The notes under the pieces are model-generated. The model was given only the letters and a program-made list of their open reading frames with translations, ran no database searches and was not told the DNA's origin. A stretch of DNA of 64,000 nt from Xanthomonas dyei. GTDB lineage: Bacteria > Pseudomonadota > Gammaproteobacteria > Xanthomonadales > Xanthomonadaceae. Positions 53,432-61,383 of the stretch are shown here, one piece after another. Each line of letters opens with the position of its first letter. Position 1 is the stretch's first letter. Position numbers and translations under genes: made by a program. Location of the stretch: contig NZ_MDEE01000005.1 of the NCBI RefSeq assembly GCF_002939865.1, positions 85,517 through 149,516 on the forward strand, in the 5' to 3' direction.

Positions 53432-53536
53432 TCAGCCGGTGATGGTGCGCACGTCCTGTTTGGCCGTGCACGCAAGCGATGCCGCGCGTAGCGCGCCGGG
53501 CAGTCGATTGCGTTGAATGAAATGGCTGGTGTGCAT
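53432..53536 (-). CDS. Candidate 34-residue peptide
   Basis: The frame encodes MHTSHFIQRNRLPGALRAAS followed by LACTAKQDVRTITG and stops 14 bases before the double hairpin terminator. There is no clear ribosome-binding site. The transcript could equally be a non-coding small RNA. I do not recognise the peptide. Confidence 0.35.
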   Translation of the reverse strand: MHTSHFIQRNRLPGALRAASLACTAKQDVRTITG

Positions 53537-54129
53537 GAGCGTAGGTTAGGTCCGGGTGCAGGCAGTGCTGCGTAGGGCGCGAACATTACCTACAGGTTTT
53601 TGGTTATGCAAGCACTTTATGAAAATAATCGATTATGTTTTTCTTCGGGCGTTGGGGGTGTGGCGATTGAAAGGGCAGATCCGCGATGGATAATGCCGGG
53701 TCGATTGGATAATGATCGATACGCGTTGCGCAGGAACTGTCGATGCGTGGCTTTGCAGGCAAAGAGCATTCCGTTACATGGATGCGGGCGGGCGTCCAGT
53801 TGCGTTCGTTGCCGATCTTGCGCGGGTAGGACGTCTGAGAATGCGTGGTCGCACCGCTGGTGTGCGGTGGTTGCCGCTGCCGACCTCGTGCCAGTCACGG
53901 CCCTGCTGCGTGCAACAGCGCGTGGGGTCATTCACTACGAAAGGCGCAACCCGAGCGCCGGCAGCAGGCTGCTGTACCAAGAATGCGCGCGACGAATACA
54001 ACGACGGAGCTCAGCGCCAGGCGAACACGATTGGTGCCTCATGCGGCGCGCGCCACGCATCCGCTGCGGTGATGAGCGCGCCGTCGACACCAAATCCGAC
54101 CACCGCGCGCGATACGCTGTGCGCCGCGC

Positions 54130-54777
54130 TCAGCCGCCGTGCGTGCCCAGCGTGCGCGCGCCGGTCAGGATCATGCGCAGCATCTGCGAGATCTGTTCGA
54201 TCAGTTCCGGGTCCTTTTCCGGTGGCGAGTCCATCGCCACCGCGCCCATCGCAAAGACCAGGCGGGTGATCGCCTTGGACACCAGCGCCGGCGCGTGCAA
54301 CTTGGCGTTGTCGGCGGCGGCCAGGCGGATCAGGTCCACGCGCAATTCGTCTTCGAAGTAGGTCAGCTCGCGCTCCACCGCCTGCTTGAAGGCGTCCGAG
54401 CCCACCGCGCCTTCGCGCAGCAGTACGTGCAGCAGCTTGTCGTCGGCGCGCAATTGCTCCATGAACGCTTCCACGGACACCCGGATGACGCTGCGGTCGG
54501 TGGAGGTGGCGCGCTGGCGGGCCTGCCCGATGATGGTGCGCAGCGAGCGCCCGGCCAGATCGATCAAGGACACCGCGAGCTCATCCATATCGCGGAACTG
54601 GCGGTAGAAGCTGTTTGGCGCAATGCCGGCTTCGCGTGCTACTTCGCGCAGGCTCAGCGTGGACAGGCTGCGGTGCGGGCCGATCAGCGACAGCGCCGCG
54701 GCAATCAGGTCCTCGCGTGAGATCGCCGGCTTGCGTGACGGCGGCGCGTCGTGGGAAGGCAGGGCGATGGAGGTCAT
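54130..54777 (-). CDS. desT: TetR-family regulator, FabR/DesT-like
   Basis: The 215-residue protein has an N-terminal TetR helix-turn-helix (SLSTLSLREVAREAGIAPNS, FYRQFRDMDEL) and a helical ligand domain. FabR and DesT repress unsaturated fatty-acid genes and sense acyl-CoA pools. Here the gene is divergent from a ferredoxin reductase-desaturase pair, the same arrangement as Pseudomonas desT-desC-desB, so the call rests on both sequence and context. Confidence 0.85.
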   Translation of the reverse strand: MTSIALPSHDAPPSRKPAISREDLIAAALSLIGPHRSLSTLSLREVAREAGIAPNSFYRQFRDMDELAVSLIDLAGRSLRTIIGQARQRATSTDRSVIRVSVEAFMEQLRADDKLLHVLLREGAVGSDAFKQAVERELTYFEDELRVDLIRLAAADNAKLHAPALVSKAITRLVFAMGAVAMDSPPEKDPELIEQISQMLRMILTGARTLGTHGG

Positions 54778-54823
54778 GAGGCGGCAGCCGGACGTGGGAA
54801 TGAATCATAGCCCCTCTGGTCGA

Positions 54824-54846
54824 TATACAACTGTATACACGCGTGT
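54824..54846. promoter_or_regulatory. Candidate DesT operator
   Basis: TATACA-AC-TGTATA (54824-54837) overlaps the perfect palindrome ACACGCGTGT (54837-54846), within the 93 bases between the divergent regulator and oxidoreductase genes. One protein bound here could control both. Confidence 0.55.
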
Positions 54847-54870
54847 GCATGCATGCGTATAGTGCAACCT

Positions 54871-55947
54871 ATGAGCCTGGCACCCACTCCCAAGAGCAAG
54901 TCCCCGCTGCCCGCACGGCTGGCGCGCCGCCTGGTGTCGCCGCAGCTGTTCGATTTCTGGGCAACCCGGATCAATCCGCTGTGGACGCTGGATCGGCCCA
55001 TGGCCCGTCTGATCGAACGCAATACCGCCAGCCGCGACGCGGTAACCTTGGTCTTCCAGGCCAATGGCCACTGGCAGGGCCTGCAGGCTGGCCAGCACGT
55101 CAGCGTGGGCGTGGAGATCGACGGCCGCCGTCTGCTGCGCAGCTACAGCCCGACCGTGCTGGCGGATGGCCGCCTGGCGATCACCGTCAAGGCGATCGCA
55201 GGCGGGCAGGTGAGCCGTTATCTGGCGCACGATGCGGCGCTGGGCACGGTGGTGTCGCTGGACCCGGCCTTTGGCGACATGCTGCTGCCGGCCGCGCCCA
55301 CCCCGCTGTTGCTGCTGGCCGCAGGCTCGGGCATCACCCCGATGCGCGCGCTGCTGCGTGCGGCCGCGCACGCCGGCATGCCGGGGGATGTGGACCTGCT
55401 GTATTGGGTGCGTCAGCGCGATGAAGCCTGTTTTCTGGAAGAATTCGAGGCGCTGGCCGCCGCGCATCCGCGTCTGCGCGTGCAGGTGCTGACCACCCGC
55501 GAGGGTGCGACGCCGGCGGCGCGCGTGGACAGCTATCCGTTGGAGCAGATCGCCGGTCTGTCCGCACGCCACGTCATGGCCTGCGGCCCGGGCGGATTTG
55601 TGCAGGCGGCGCGTGCACGGTTGGAAGGCCAGGTAGCGGCGTTTCAGGCCGAAGCCTTCAGCGTGCCGACGCTGGACGACGGCGAAACCGGCGACGTCCA
55701 GGTCCAGCTGTCACGCAGCGGCCGTACGCTCACCCTGCTGCGCGGCCAGTCGCTGCTGGAAGGGCTGGAAGCGCAAGGGCTGCGCCCGAAGCACGGCTGC
55801 CGCATGGGCATCTGCAACAGCTGCGCCTGCGCGCGCCAGTCCGGCACCACGCGCCACCTGCTGACCGGCGAGCGCAGCAACGAACCCACCGCACAGGTGC
55901 GCCTGTGCATCAGTGCCCCGAGCACTGACCTGATCCTGGATCTGTAA
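54871..55947 (+). CDS. desC: Ferredoxin-NADP reductase-type oxidoreductase (DesC-like)
   Basis: The 358-residue flavoprotein has an FAD domain (LLRSYSPTVLADGRLAITVK), an NAD(P) domain (LLAAGSGITPMRALLRAA, MACGPGGF) and a C-terminal 2Fe-2S ferredoxin (HGCRMGICNSCACARQSG, then VRLC; about residues 308-350). It passes electrons from NADPH to the acyl-CoA desaturase. The ATG at 54871 is preferred to 54853. The desaturase follows 9 bases later. Confidence 0.9.
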   Translation: MSLAPTPKSKSPLPARLARRLVSPQLFDFWATRINPLWTLDRPMARLIERNTASRDAVTLVFQANGHWQGLQAGQHVSVGVEIDGRRLLRSYSPTVLADGRLAITVKAIAGGQVSRYLAHDAALGTVVSLDPAFGDMLLPAAPTPLLLLAAGSGITPMRALLRAAAHAGMPGDVDLLYWVRQRDEACFLEEFEALAAAHPRLRVQVLTTREGATPAARVDSYPLEQIAGLSARHVMACGPGGFVQAARARLEGQVAAFQAEAFSVPTLDDGETGDVQVQLSRSGRTLTLLRGQSLLEGLEAQGLRPKHGCRMGICNSCACARQSGTTRHLLTGERSNEPTAQVRLCISAPSTDLILDL

Positions 55948-55956
55948 GGAATCTTC

Positions 55957-57078
55957 ATGAGCCGAGTTCATAACCGTGCCCTGTCCGCCGCCGAACTGCA
56001 GTCGTTTGGCGACGAACTCGATGCCATCCGCGCCCGCGTGCAGCGGCAGGTGGGCGCCGCCGATGCGCGCTACATCCGCCGCATCGTGGCTGCCGTGCGC
56101 TGGACCGGCGTGGCCGGCCGCGCGCTGCTGTTTTTGGGTGCGTTCGTGCACAGCGTGCTGATTCCGGCCTGGATTGCCGGCGTGGTGCTGCTGACGCTGT
56201 CCAAGATCCTGGAGAACATGGAGCTGGGCCACAACGTCATGCATGGCCAGTACGACTGGATGGGCGACCCGCAGCTCAACGGCAACACCTACGAGTGGGA
56301 CATCGTTGCCACCGGCGACAACTGGCGCAAGACGCACAACTTCAAGCACCACACCTATACCAACGTGCGCGGCATGGATGACGACATCGGCTACGGCCTG
56401 CTGCGGATCTTCCCCGAGCAACGCTGGCGCCCGTTCTATCTGTTGCAGCCGTTCATCGCGGTGGTGTTTGCGCTGCTGTTCGAATGGGGCGTGGCCATCC
56501 AGGACCTGCGCCTGGGCCGCTGGTTCGCGGGCAAGATGAAGGCTGCCGAGCTGCGCGCGTCGTTCCTGCCGGTGGGCCGCAAGATCGGCCGCCAGATGCT
56601 CAAGGACTACATCGTGTTCCCGCTGCTGGCCGGCCCGTTCTTCCTGACCGTGCTGCTGGGCAATCTGGCCGCCAACATGCTGCGCAGCATCTGGACGTTC
56701 GTGATCATTTTCTGCGGCCACTTCACCGCCGATGCGGAAGTGTTCCCGAAGGAATCGATCCGCAACGAGTCGCGCGGCCATTGGTATCTGCGTCAGTTGC
56801 GCGGCTCGTCGAATCTGACCGGCGGCAAGCTGATGAACGTGCTGTCGGGCAATCTGAGCCACCAGATCGAACACCACTTCTATCCGGATCTGCCGGCCAA
56901 TCGTTATGCGCAGATTGCGGTCGAGGTGAAGCAGGTCTGCGCGCGCTACGGCCAGCACTACAACACCGGCTCGCTGCCGCGTCAGTTCGGGCAGGTGATG
57001 TGGCGGATCGTGCGGCATGCCTTCCCGAGCCGGCCCAAGCCGGTGCGCCAACGCGGCGCTGCGCTGCAGAGCGCTTGA
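55957..57078 (+). CDS. desB: Membrane fatty-acid/acyl-CoA desaturase (DesB-like)
   Basis: The 373-residue integral membrane di-iron enzyme has the three histidine boxes HNVMH (about 92), HNFKHH (127-132) and HQIEHH (302-307), with four membrane helices between them. It puts a double bond into saturated acyl chains. It is co-transcribed with the DesC-like reductase and probably repressed by the adjacent TetR protein. AAGGA precedes the ATG. Confidence 0.92.
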   Translation: MSRVHNRALSAAELQSFGDELDAIRARVQRQVGAADARYIRRIVAAVRWTGVAGRALLFLGAFVHSVLIPAWIAGVVLLTLSKILENMELGHNVMHGQYDWMGDPQLNGNTYEWDIVATGDNWRKTHNFKHHTYTNVRGMDDDIGYGLLRIFPEQRWRPFYLLQPFIAVVFALLFEWGVAIQDLRLGRWFAGKMKAAELRASFLPVGRKIGRQMLKDYIVFPLLAGPFFLTVLLGNLAANMLRSIWTFVIIFCGHFTADAEVFPKESIRNESRGHWYLRQLRGSSNLTGGKLMNVLSGNLSHQIEHHFYPDLPANRYAQIAVEVKQVCARYGQHYNTGSLPRQFGQVMWRIVRHAFPSRPKPVRQRGAALQSA

Positions 57079-57089
57079 GGGATAGGAAG

Positions 57090-57113
57090 AGGCCGCCATT
57101 GGCGGCCTTTTTT
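57090..57113 (+). terminator. Intrinsic terminator after the desaturase
   Basis: AGGCCGCC-ATT-GGCGGCCT is followed by a run of T, a classical Rho-independent terminator. Confidence 0.93.
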
Positions 57114-57662
57114 ATGGGTTCGGGTTCAATCAGCTTGATGGAAGTTGATGCATCCCGACACGGTGAGCGTAGCGATGCGGCTACGTGTGCGCATGCAAGC
57201 GCACGGGCGTGATCGTATCGGCGAGCGATAGGCAACCTCACCGGTGCGCGGGTGAGCTTGTCTGAGCGGCAGCGCAGTGATTGCGATTGTCGCTTCGACA
57301 ACAGGCGACGTGCGTGGGTAATGCCGCCATGCATCTGCATGCAACACATGTGCGTCATGGGCGTCGCTAAGTGATGGGCACCGATCGTCGGCTCGATGTC
57401 GAAAGCCGTGGGACTCGGGTAGCGTCGGCGAGGAGCGACGCCAGTTGTTCGCTGTCCTGACGCGCTGGGCCCAGCAACAGCCAGTGGTTGCGAGCGCGAC
57501 GTCGACACCACGCCATGGTGTGAGTGATTGGCTGGGTTGTGGCATTTCAGCCGATGACGGCGGTCCGCCGGAGTGTCCCAATCGTGCCAGCCGAAGCCTT
57601 GTATGGGATCTTCAAGGCATCGGAGCGGCGTGCCGGCCGGATGCCTCGAAGGCAGCGGTTGC
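57114..57662. other. Intergenic, no gene seen
   Basis: These 549 bases between two gene 3' ends hold frames without family resemblance and no strong hairpins beyond the desaturase terminator. Confidence 0.5.
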
Positions 57663-59249
57663 CTATTTGAAACCGTGCGCGGCAACGGTGCGCGCCTGCG
57701 CGTGATATGCGATGAAGCCGGTCGCCGGCAGTGCGCGCGAGAACAGCCAGCCCTGCGCAAGATCCACGCCGTGGGCGCGCAGGTAATCCAGTTGCTCCTG
57801 GCGCTCCACGCCTTCGGCGATGGTGCGCAGCTGCAAGGTCTTGGCCATTTCGATGATGTGCGCGGTCACCGAGCTGGTGGCCGAGTGGGTGCCGATGGTG
57901 TCCACGAACGACTTGTCGATCTTCAGCGCATCCAGCGGCAGGCCTTGCAGATACTGCAGGCTCGAATAGCCGGTGCCGAAGTCGTCGATCGACACCGTGT
58001 GGCCGGCGCCGCGCAGGTGGGTGATGGTGGTGCGCGCCGCGTCGATGTCCATCAGGCTGCGCTCGGTCGCCTCCACCCACAGCTGCCCGCTGTCCACCCC
58101 GGTGCCATGCAGGGCCCGGGCCAGCACCGACTGCACGCGGCCGCTCTTGATATCGCCGGCCGAAACGTTGATGGCCACATGCAAGGCCGGATCGGCAGCC
58201 AGCGTAGGGCCAAGGTCGCGGATGACTTCGGCCACCACCAGATCGGTGATCGGCAGGATCAGCCCGCTTTCTTCCGCCAGCGGAATGAAGGCATCCGGCG
58301 GCACCAGCACACCGTCCGGCTGTTGCCAGCGCACCAATGCCTCGGCGCCGACACAGCGGCCGTTGTCGAGCGCAATGATGGGCTGGTAGTGCACGATGAA
58401 CTCGCCGCGCTGCACCGCAATCTCCAGCCGTGCCAGCGGCGACAGGCGCCGCCGTGACACCCACAGCACCACGCCGACCAGCAGCACTGCCAGGACGATG
58501 CCGCCGGGCACCACTTGCAGCCGTGCGGCCGCCAGCGGCCCGCGGAGATACGCCATCGGCTCGGTGACCACCGCGACCCAGTCGCCGCGCCGGTCGCGGC
58601 CGGACAGCACCTGCGGATGCGCGTCGGCGGCGGTGCGCGGACCGGTATCAGCGTCGTCGAGCGGGGCCACCAGCAACTGTTCGGCCGCGGTGCCGGTGCT
58701 GCTGAGAACCTGCCCGTCGGGCGTGCCGATCGCCAGCTGCAGACCCGGCGGAATATTGATGTCGGCCAGCGTATCGGGGTTGATCAGCACGTTGTAGTCG
58801 CCTAGCTGCAGCGCCATCAAGGGATGCTGCGGATTGGCCAGCGGCAGCAGCCGTGTGGTCACCGCGATACCGCGCTTGACCACGAAGTCCGGGCTGGTCT
58901 GCGGGATGCTGTCGGGTAGCAGCCCCCACGAGGTACAGCGCAAGCGGCGTTGCTCGAAATGCCCCAGCTCGACGATGTAGTGACTGGTCAGCACCAGCGC
59001 GCGCATCTGCGCCAGGTGCATGGGCGAGCAGGGCGGCATCCGTGAGGTGGCCATGCTTAGCAAGGCGCCATGCGCCTCGTCGAAGGCGGTTTCGGTACGC
59101 CGGATCGACAGCGCCGCCAGTTGGCTGAGCCTGCTTTCCTCGCGCGCTAGCGCCAGCCGCCATGCCAGGTAGTAGGACAGCCCGATGGGGAGCGTTGCGC
59201 ACAGCAGCACCAGCAGCACGGTCAGACTGATGATGCGTTGACGCTTCAC
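57663..59249 (-). CDS. CSS-type EAL-domain cyclic-di-GMP phosphodiesterase
   Basis: The 528-residue protein has two membrane helices (about 7-30 and 245-265) around a periplasmic CSS-like domain, then an EAL domain. Catalytic and metal residues are kept: E303-A-L, N361, E394, DDFGTGYSS (422-430), K445 and E479. It should hydrolyse c-di-GMP to pGpG. The CSS signature is altered to CTS at 105-107, with a second Cys at 74; CSS domains sense periplasmic redox state. No GGDEF domain is present. Confidence 0.9.
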   Translation of the reverse strand: MKRQRIISLTVLLVLLCATLPIGLSYYLAWRLALAREESRLSQLAALSIRRTETAFDEAHGALLSMATSRMPPCSPMHLAQMRALVLTSHYIVELGHFEQRRLRCTSWGLLPDSIPQTSPDFVVKRGIAVTTRLLPLANPQHPLMALQLGDYNVLINPDTLADINIPPGLQLAIGTPDGQVLSSTGTAAEQLLVAPLDDADTGPRTAADAHPQVLSGRDRRGDWVAVVTEPMAYLRGPLAAARLQVVPGGIVLAVLLVGVVLWVSRRRLSPLARLEIAVQRGEFIVHYQPIIALDNGRCVGAEALVRWQQPDGVLVPPDAFIPLAEESGLILPITDLVVAEVIRDLGPTLAADPALHVAINVSAGDIKSGRVQSVLARALHGTGVDSGQLWVEATERSLMDIDAARTTITHLRGAGHTVSIDDFGTGYSSLQYLQGLPLDALKIDKSFVDTIGTHSATSSVTAHIIEMAKTLQLRTIAEGVERQEQLDYLRAHGVDLAQGWLFSRALPATGFIAYHAQARTVAAHGFK

Positions 59250-59629
59250 GTCACCACCCGCATCGGCGTGGGGGCCAGCTCATGCGCGCAGCCTGCTGCG
59301 TGGGCTGCGCACTACGGCCTGCGCGTCCGCAACGGCTGCGCCGCCACACGCAGCAGTGCGCCGTCGCGGCGTGATGTTGACCACAGATATGGACTGATGA
59401 GGCTGCACGTCGCGAATGTACGACACACGCGTGCATTGCGCGCGTCTGTCGAGCGAAGTGGATGTGATTTTCTGCCGGCCGCTGTCTCTGCACTGCAGCA
59501 ATTGACGCGGCCGATGGATTCACGCGCTTGCACACACTTGCGCGCTAGGGTCGGTCGGTCTGCGCTCGCCACCTCGGGCTGCGGGGCCATCCGGTCCCCT
59601 GCAAGGCGCTCTCACTGGAGGAATCACCC
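59250..59629. other. Intergenic, divergent promoters expected
   Basis: These 380 bases lie between the EAL gene and the small gene at 59630. I see no specific site or RNA. Confidence 0.45.
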
Positions 59630-59806
59630 ATGACAACGCAGAAAGAACGCGTCGGCGGCACCGATGCGGTACCGATTTTCAAGATGCACGAAACCACGCG
59701 CGATGGCGAACTGGTCAAGTACGTGGTGGGCGACACCGGCGTGGCCTTCGACAGCCTGGAAGGCGCGCAGGCTGCCGCCAAGGATCTGGGCACGCTCAAC
59801 GGCTGA
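59630..59806 (+). CDS. Small hypothetical protein (58 residues)
   Basis: The frame reads MTTQKERVGGTDAVPIFKMH onward and ends AAKDLGTLNG. A strong GGAGGAA site lies 7 bases before the ATG at 59630. The mix of short strands (GELVKYVVGD, VAFDSLEG) with a final helix looks like a folded small protein. I do not recognise the family. A weak hairpin GGGCGA/TCGCCC follows at 59840-59856. Confidence 0.72.
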   Translation: MTTQKERVGGTDAVPIFKMHETTRDGELVKYVVGDTGVAFDSLEGAQAAAKDLGTLNG

Positions 59807-59997
59807 GTAGGACAGTTGATTGCGACGATTGGCGCCAACGGGCGACTTGGTCGCCCCGGCAATCGCCGGAGTCAAGGCGGCTGGAGCAGAGGGCGGTGCA
59901 GCTGATGCGGCGCGGTTTCAATGCTCCGGCCGTTGTTTGTATGGGCTTGAGTAGTCGGGTCTGTCTACAGCGGAGTGCTCGATCGCAGTGGCGTCTT

Positions 59998-60140
59998 GGA
60001 TCGGCTAACAAAACGTGGCGAGCGGTCGTCAGGTGGACATGGACGGCGCGCTCGGAACCGGAGTGAATGCGTGGTCCATGCCGGACCGAGCACCGGCCGC
60101 GCCCGCCAGATGGTTGCGCAGTCGTTTTGTTAGCGGCCCT
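59998..60140 (-). repeat. Dispersed 143-bp palindromic repeat, copy R6 (inverted)
   Basis: Read on the minus strand it begins AGGGCCGCTAACAAAACGAC and ends in CGTTTTGTTAGCCGATCC. The length is exactly 143, and the blocks CGGTGCTCGG and GGTCCATG-like centre are kept. Confidence 0.85.
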
Positions 60141-60367
60141 CAGATCGCAATGCGGTCGGCAGCCCGCACGGATGCCTGGCGTGTGAGCTCGCCGCAGGAC
60201 GGCTTCGTTCACAACACGTCGCGCTCAGCGCGTGTGAGCGAGCAGTGGCCATGTGGTGCATGCGCTGCGCAGCGCGCCGAGAGTCGAGGACCAGCCGCAC
60301 CTTGCGGAGTGCATGCCCAGCCCGCGCCTGACGTGCGCCGCGCACTAGCGGTGATCGCCACGCATGC

Positions 60368-60877
60368 TCAAGGCAGTGGTTGCTCGGTCAGCTGCCCGGT
60401 GTGCGGGGTGTGGATCAGCGGCGCCAGGTCGAACCCCTGTTCGCGCGCATGCGCCAGATAGGCCTGCGCGATGTTTTCGTCCAGCTGCGGCAGGCGTGCC
60501 AGCAGCCACAGGTAGTTGCGGTCGGGGCTGCCGACCAAGGCGGCGGTGTAGCCCGCGTCGATGCGCATCACCCAGTAATCGCCCTTGGTGAAGGGAATCC
60601 AGCGCAGGCCTTCGGGCAGGAAGGTCACGTCGAGCCGGGCGTTTGTCGCGTCGATGGCGCGCGCCTGACCGACCGCTTCCTCCAGTTCACCGGCTGCGGT
60701 CAGGCAGCGGTTCTGCACGCGCACGGTGCCATCGTCCTCCAGCGAATAATGCGCCGACACATCGGTGCAGTCCGCGTCCTCAAAGCGGATCGGCAACCTG
60801 GCGATCTCGTACCAGGTGCCGAGATAGCGGTTCAGATCCAGCGATGCAACGGTGATCAACTCGGGAAGTCGGCTCAT
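60368..60877 (-). CDS. blc: Lipocalin (Blc-like) without lipoprotein signal
   Basis: The 169-residue protein has the bacterial lipocalin motifs: DLNRYLGTWYEIARLPIRFE (GxW motif), VQNRCLTAAGELEEAVGQAR, a Pro-rich strand (LRWIPFTKGDYWVMRID) and LWLLARLPQLDE. Blc proteins bind lysophospholipids at the outer membrane. Here the chosen ATG (60877) gives no signal peptide or lipobox, and the upstream frame to 60988 does not supply a convincing one, so it may be cytoplasmic. Confidence 0.87.
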   Translation of the reverse strand: MSRLPELITVASLDLNRYLGTWYEIARLPIRFEDADCTDVSAHYSLEDDGTVRVQNRCLTAAGELEEAVGQARAIDATNARLDVTFLPEGLRWIPFTKGDYWVMRIDAGYTAALVGSPDRNYLWLLARLPQLDENIAQAYLAHAREQGFDLAPLIHTPHTGQLTEQPLP

Positions 60878-60925
60878 GACGGCCTCTGTGCAAAGGGATG
60901 GCAGACGTTGTACGTGCATGCCCAT

Positions 60926-61159
60926 GAAGTGGATGTTGGCAAGCGCAGTGAGCAACTGCCAGCTGCATGCACTCGCTTGCGCCGTCACTGCCGGTGCCTG
61001 TTTATTTCCGACGCCGCGGGCCAGCTCTTGATTGGTGGGCCATCAAGTCGTGTTGGCAAGCGTGGCGACGGGCTATCAGGTGCTTGTCATCGCTTGCGCT
61101 GTCACTGTCGGCGCTTGTCTGTCGTCGACGCCTTACGCAAGCTATTGCTTGCTGGTAGA
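60926..61159. repeat. Imperfect tandem duplication, about 117-bp period
   Basis: GTTGGCAAGCG occurs at 60935 and 61052, and TCGCTTGCGC(C/T)GTCACTG at 60973 and 61090, both exactly 117 bases apart. Two copies lie upstream of the lipocalin gene. Divergence between copies is moderate. Confidence 0.7.
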
Positions 61160-61240
61160 GCGACGAAGTGGCTTGTCTGCAGTGGACGGCATTGGCGGCG
61201 CCGCGCCTGGTGCGGCTTACTCTTTCTGCGCAGACAGCTA

Positions 61241-61383
61241 AGAGCGGCTCACAAAACGACTGCGCGACCACCATGCAGGCGCGGCCGGTATTCGGTCCGA
61301 CATGGGCCATGCGTTCACTCCGGTTCCGAGCGCGCCGTCGACATCCACCTGGCCGATTGATCGCCAGGTTGCGTGAGCCTCAC
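61241..61383 (+). repeat. Dispersed palindromic repeat, copy R7 (right end diverged)
   Basis: The left end AGAGCGGCTCACAAAACGAC matches R3. The inner blocks GCGCGGCCGGT and ATCCACCTG are kept, but the right end has decayed to GTTGCGTGAGCCTCA. That end runs into the comM stop codon (61380-61382). Confidence 0.75.

Larger units (their letters stand above)
53155..54129. other. Gene-poor block with an A+T-rich patch
   Basis: Nearly 1 kb holds no recognisable protein gene apart from the 34-residue candidate below. The stretch 53590-53650 is strikingly A+T-rich for this genome (GAAAATAATCGATTATG, holding the palindrome ATAATCGATTAT). On the minus strand TTGCAT-N17-TAATGT there could be a weak promoter reading toward 53.4 kb. 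Confidence 0.5.

Noticed and set aside
53600..54361. A 253-codon plus-strand frame reaching into the TetR gene.
   Set aside because: Its composition is antisense-like and Cys/Arg-rich, and it overlaps the well-supported regulator on the other strand.
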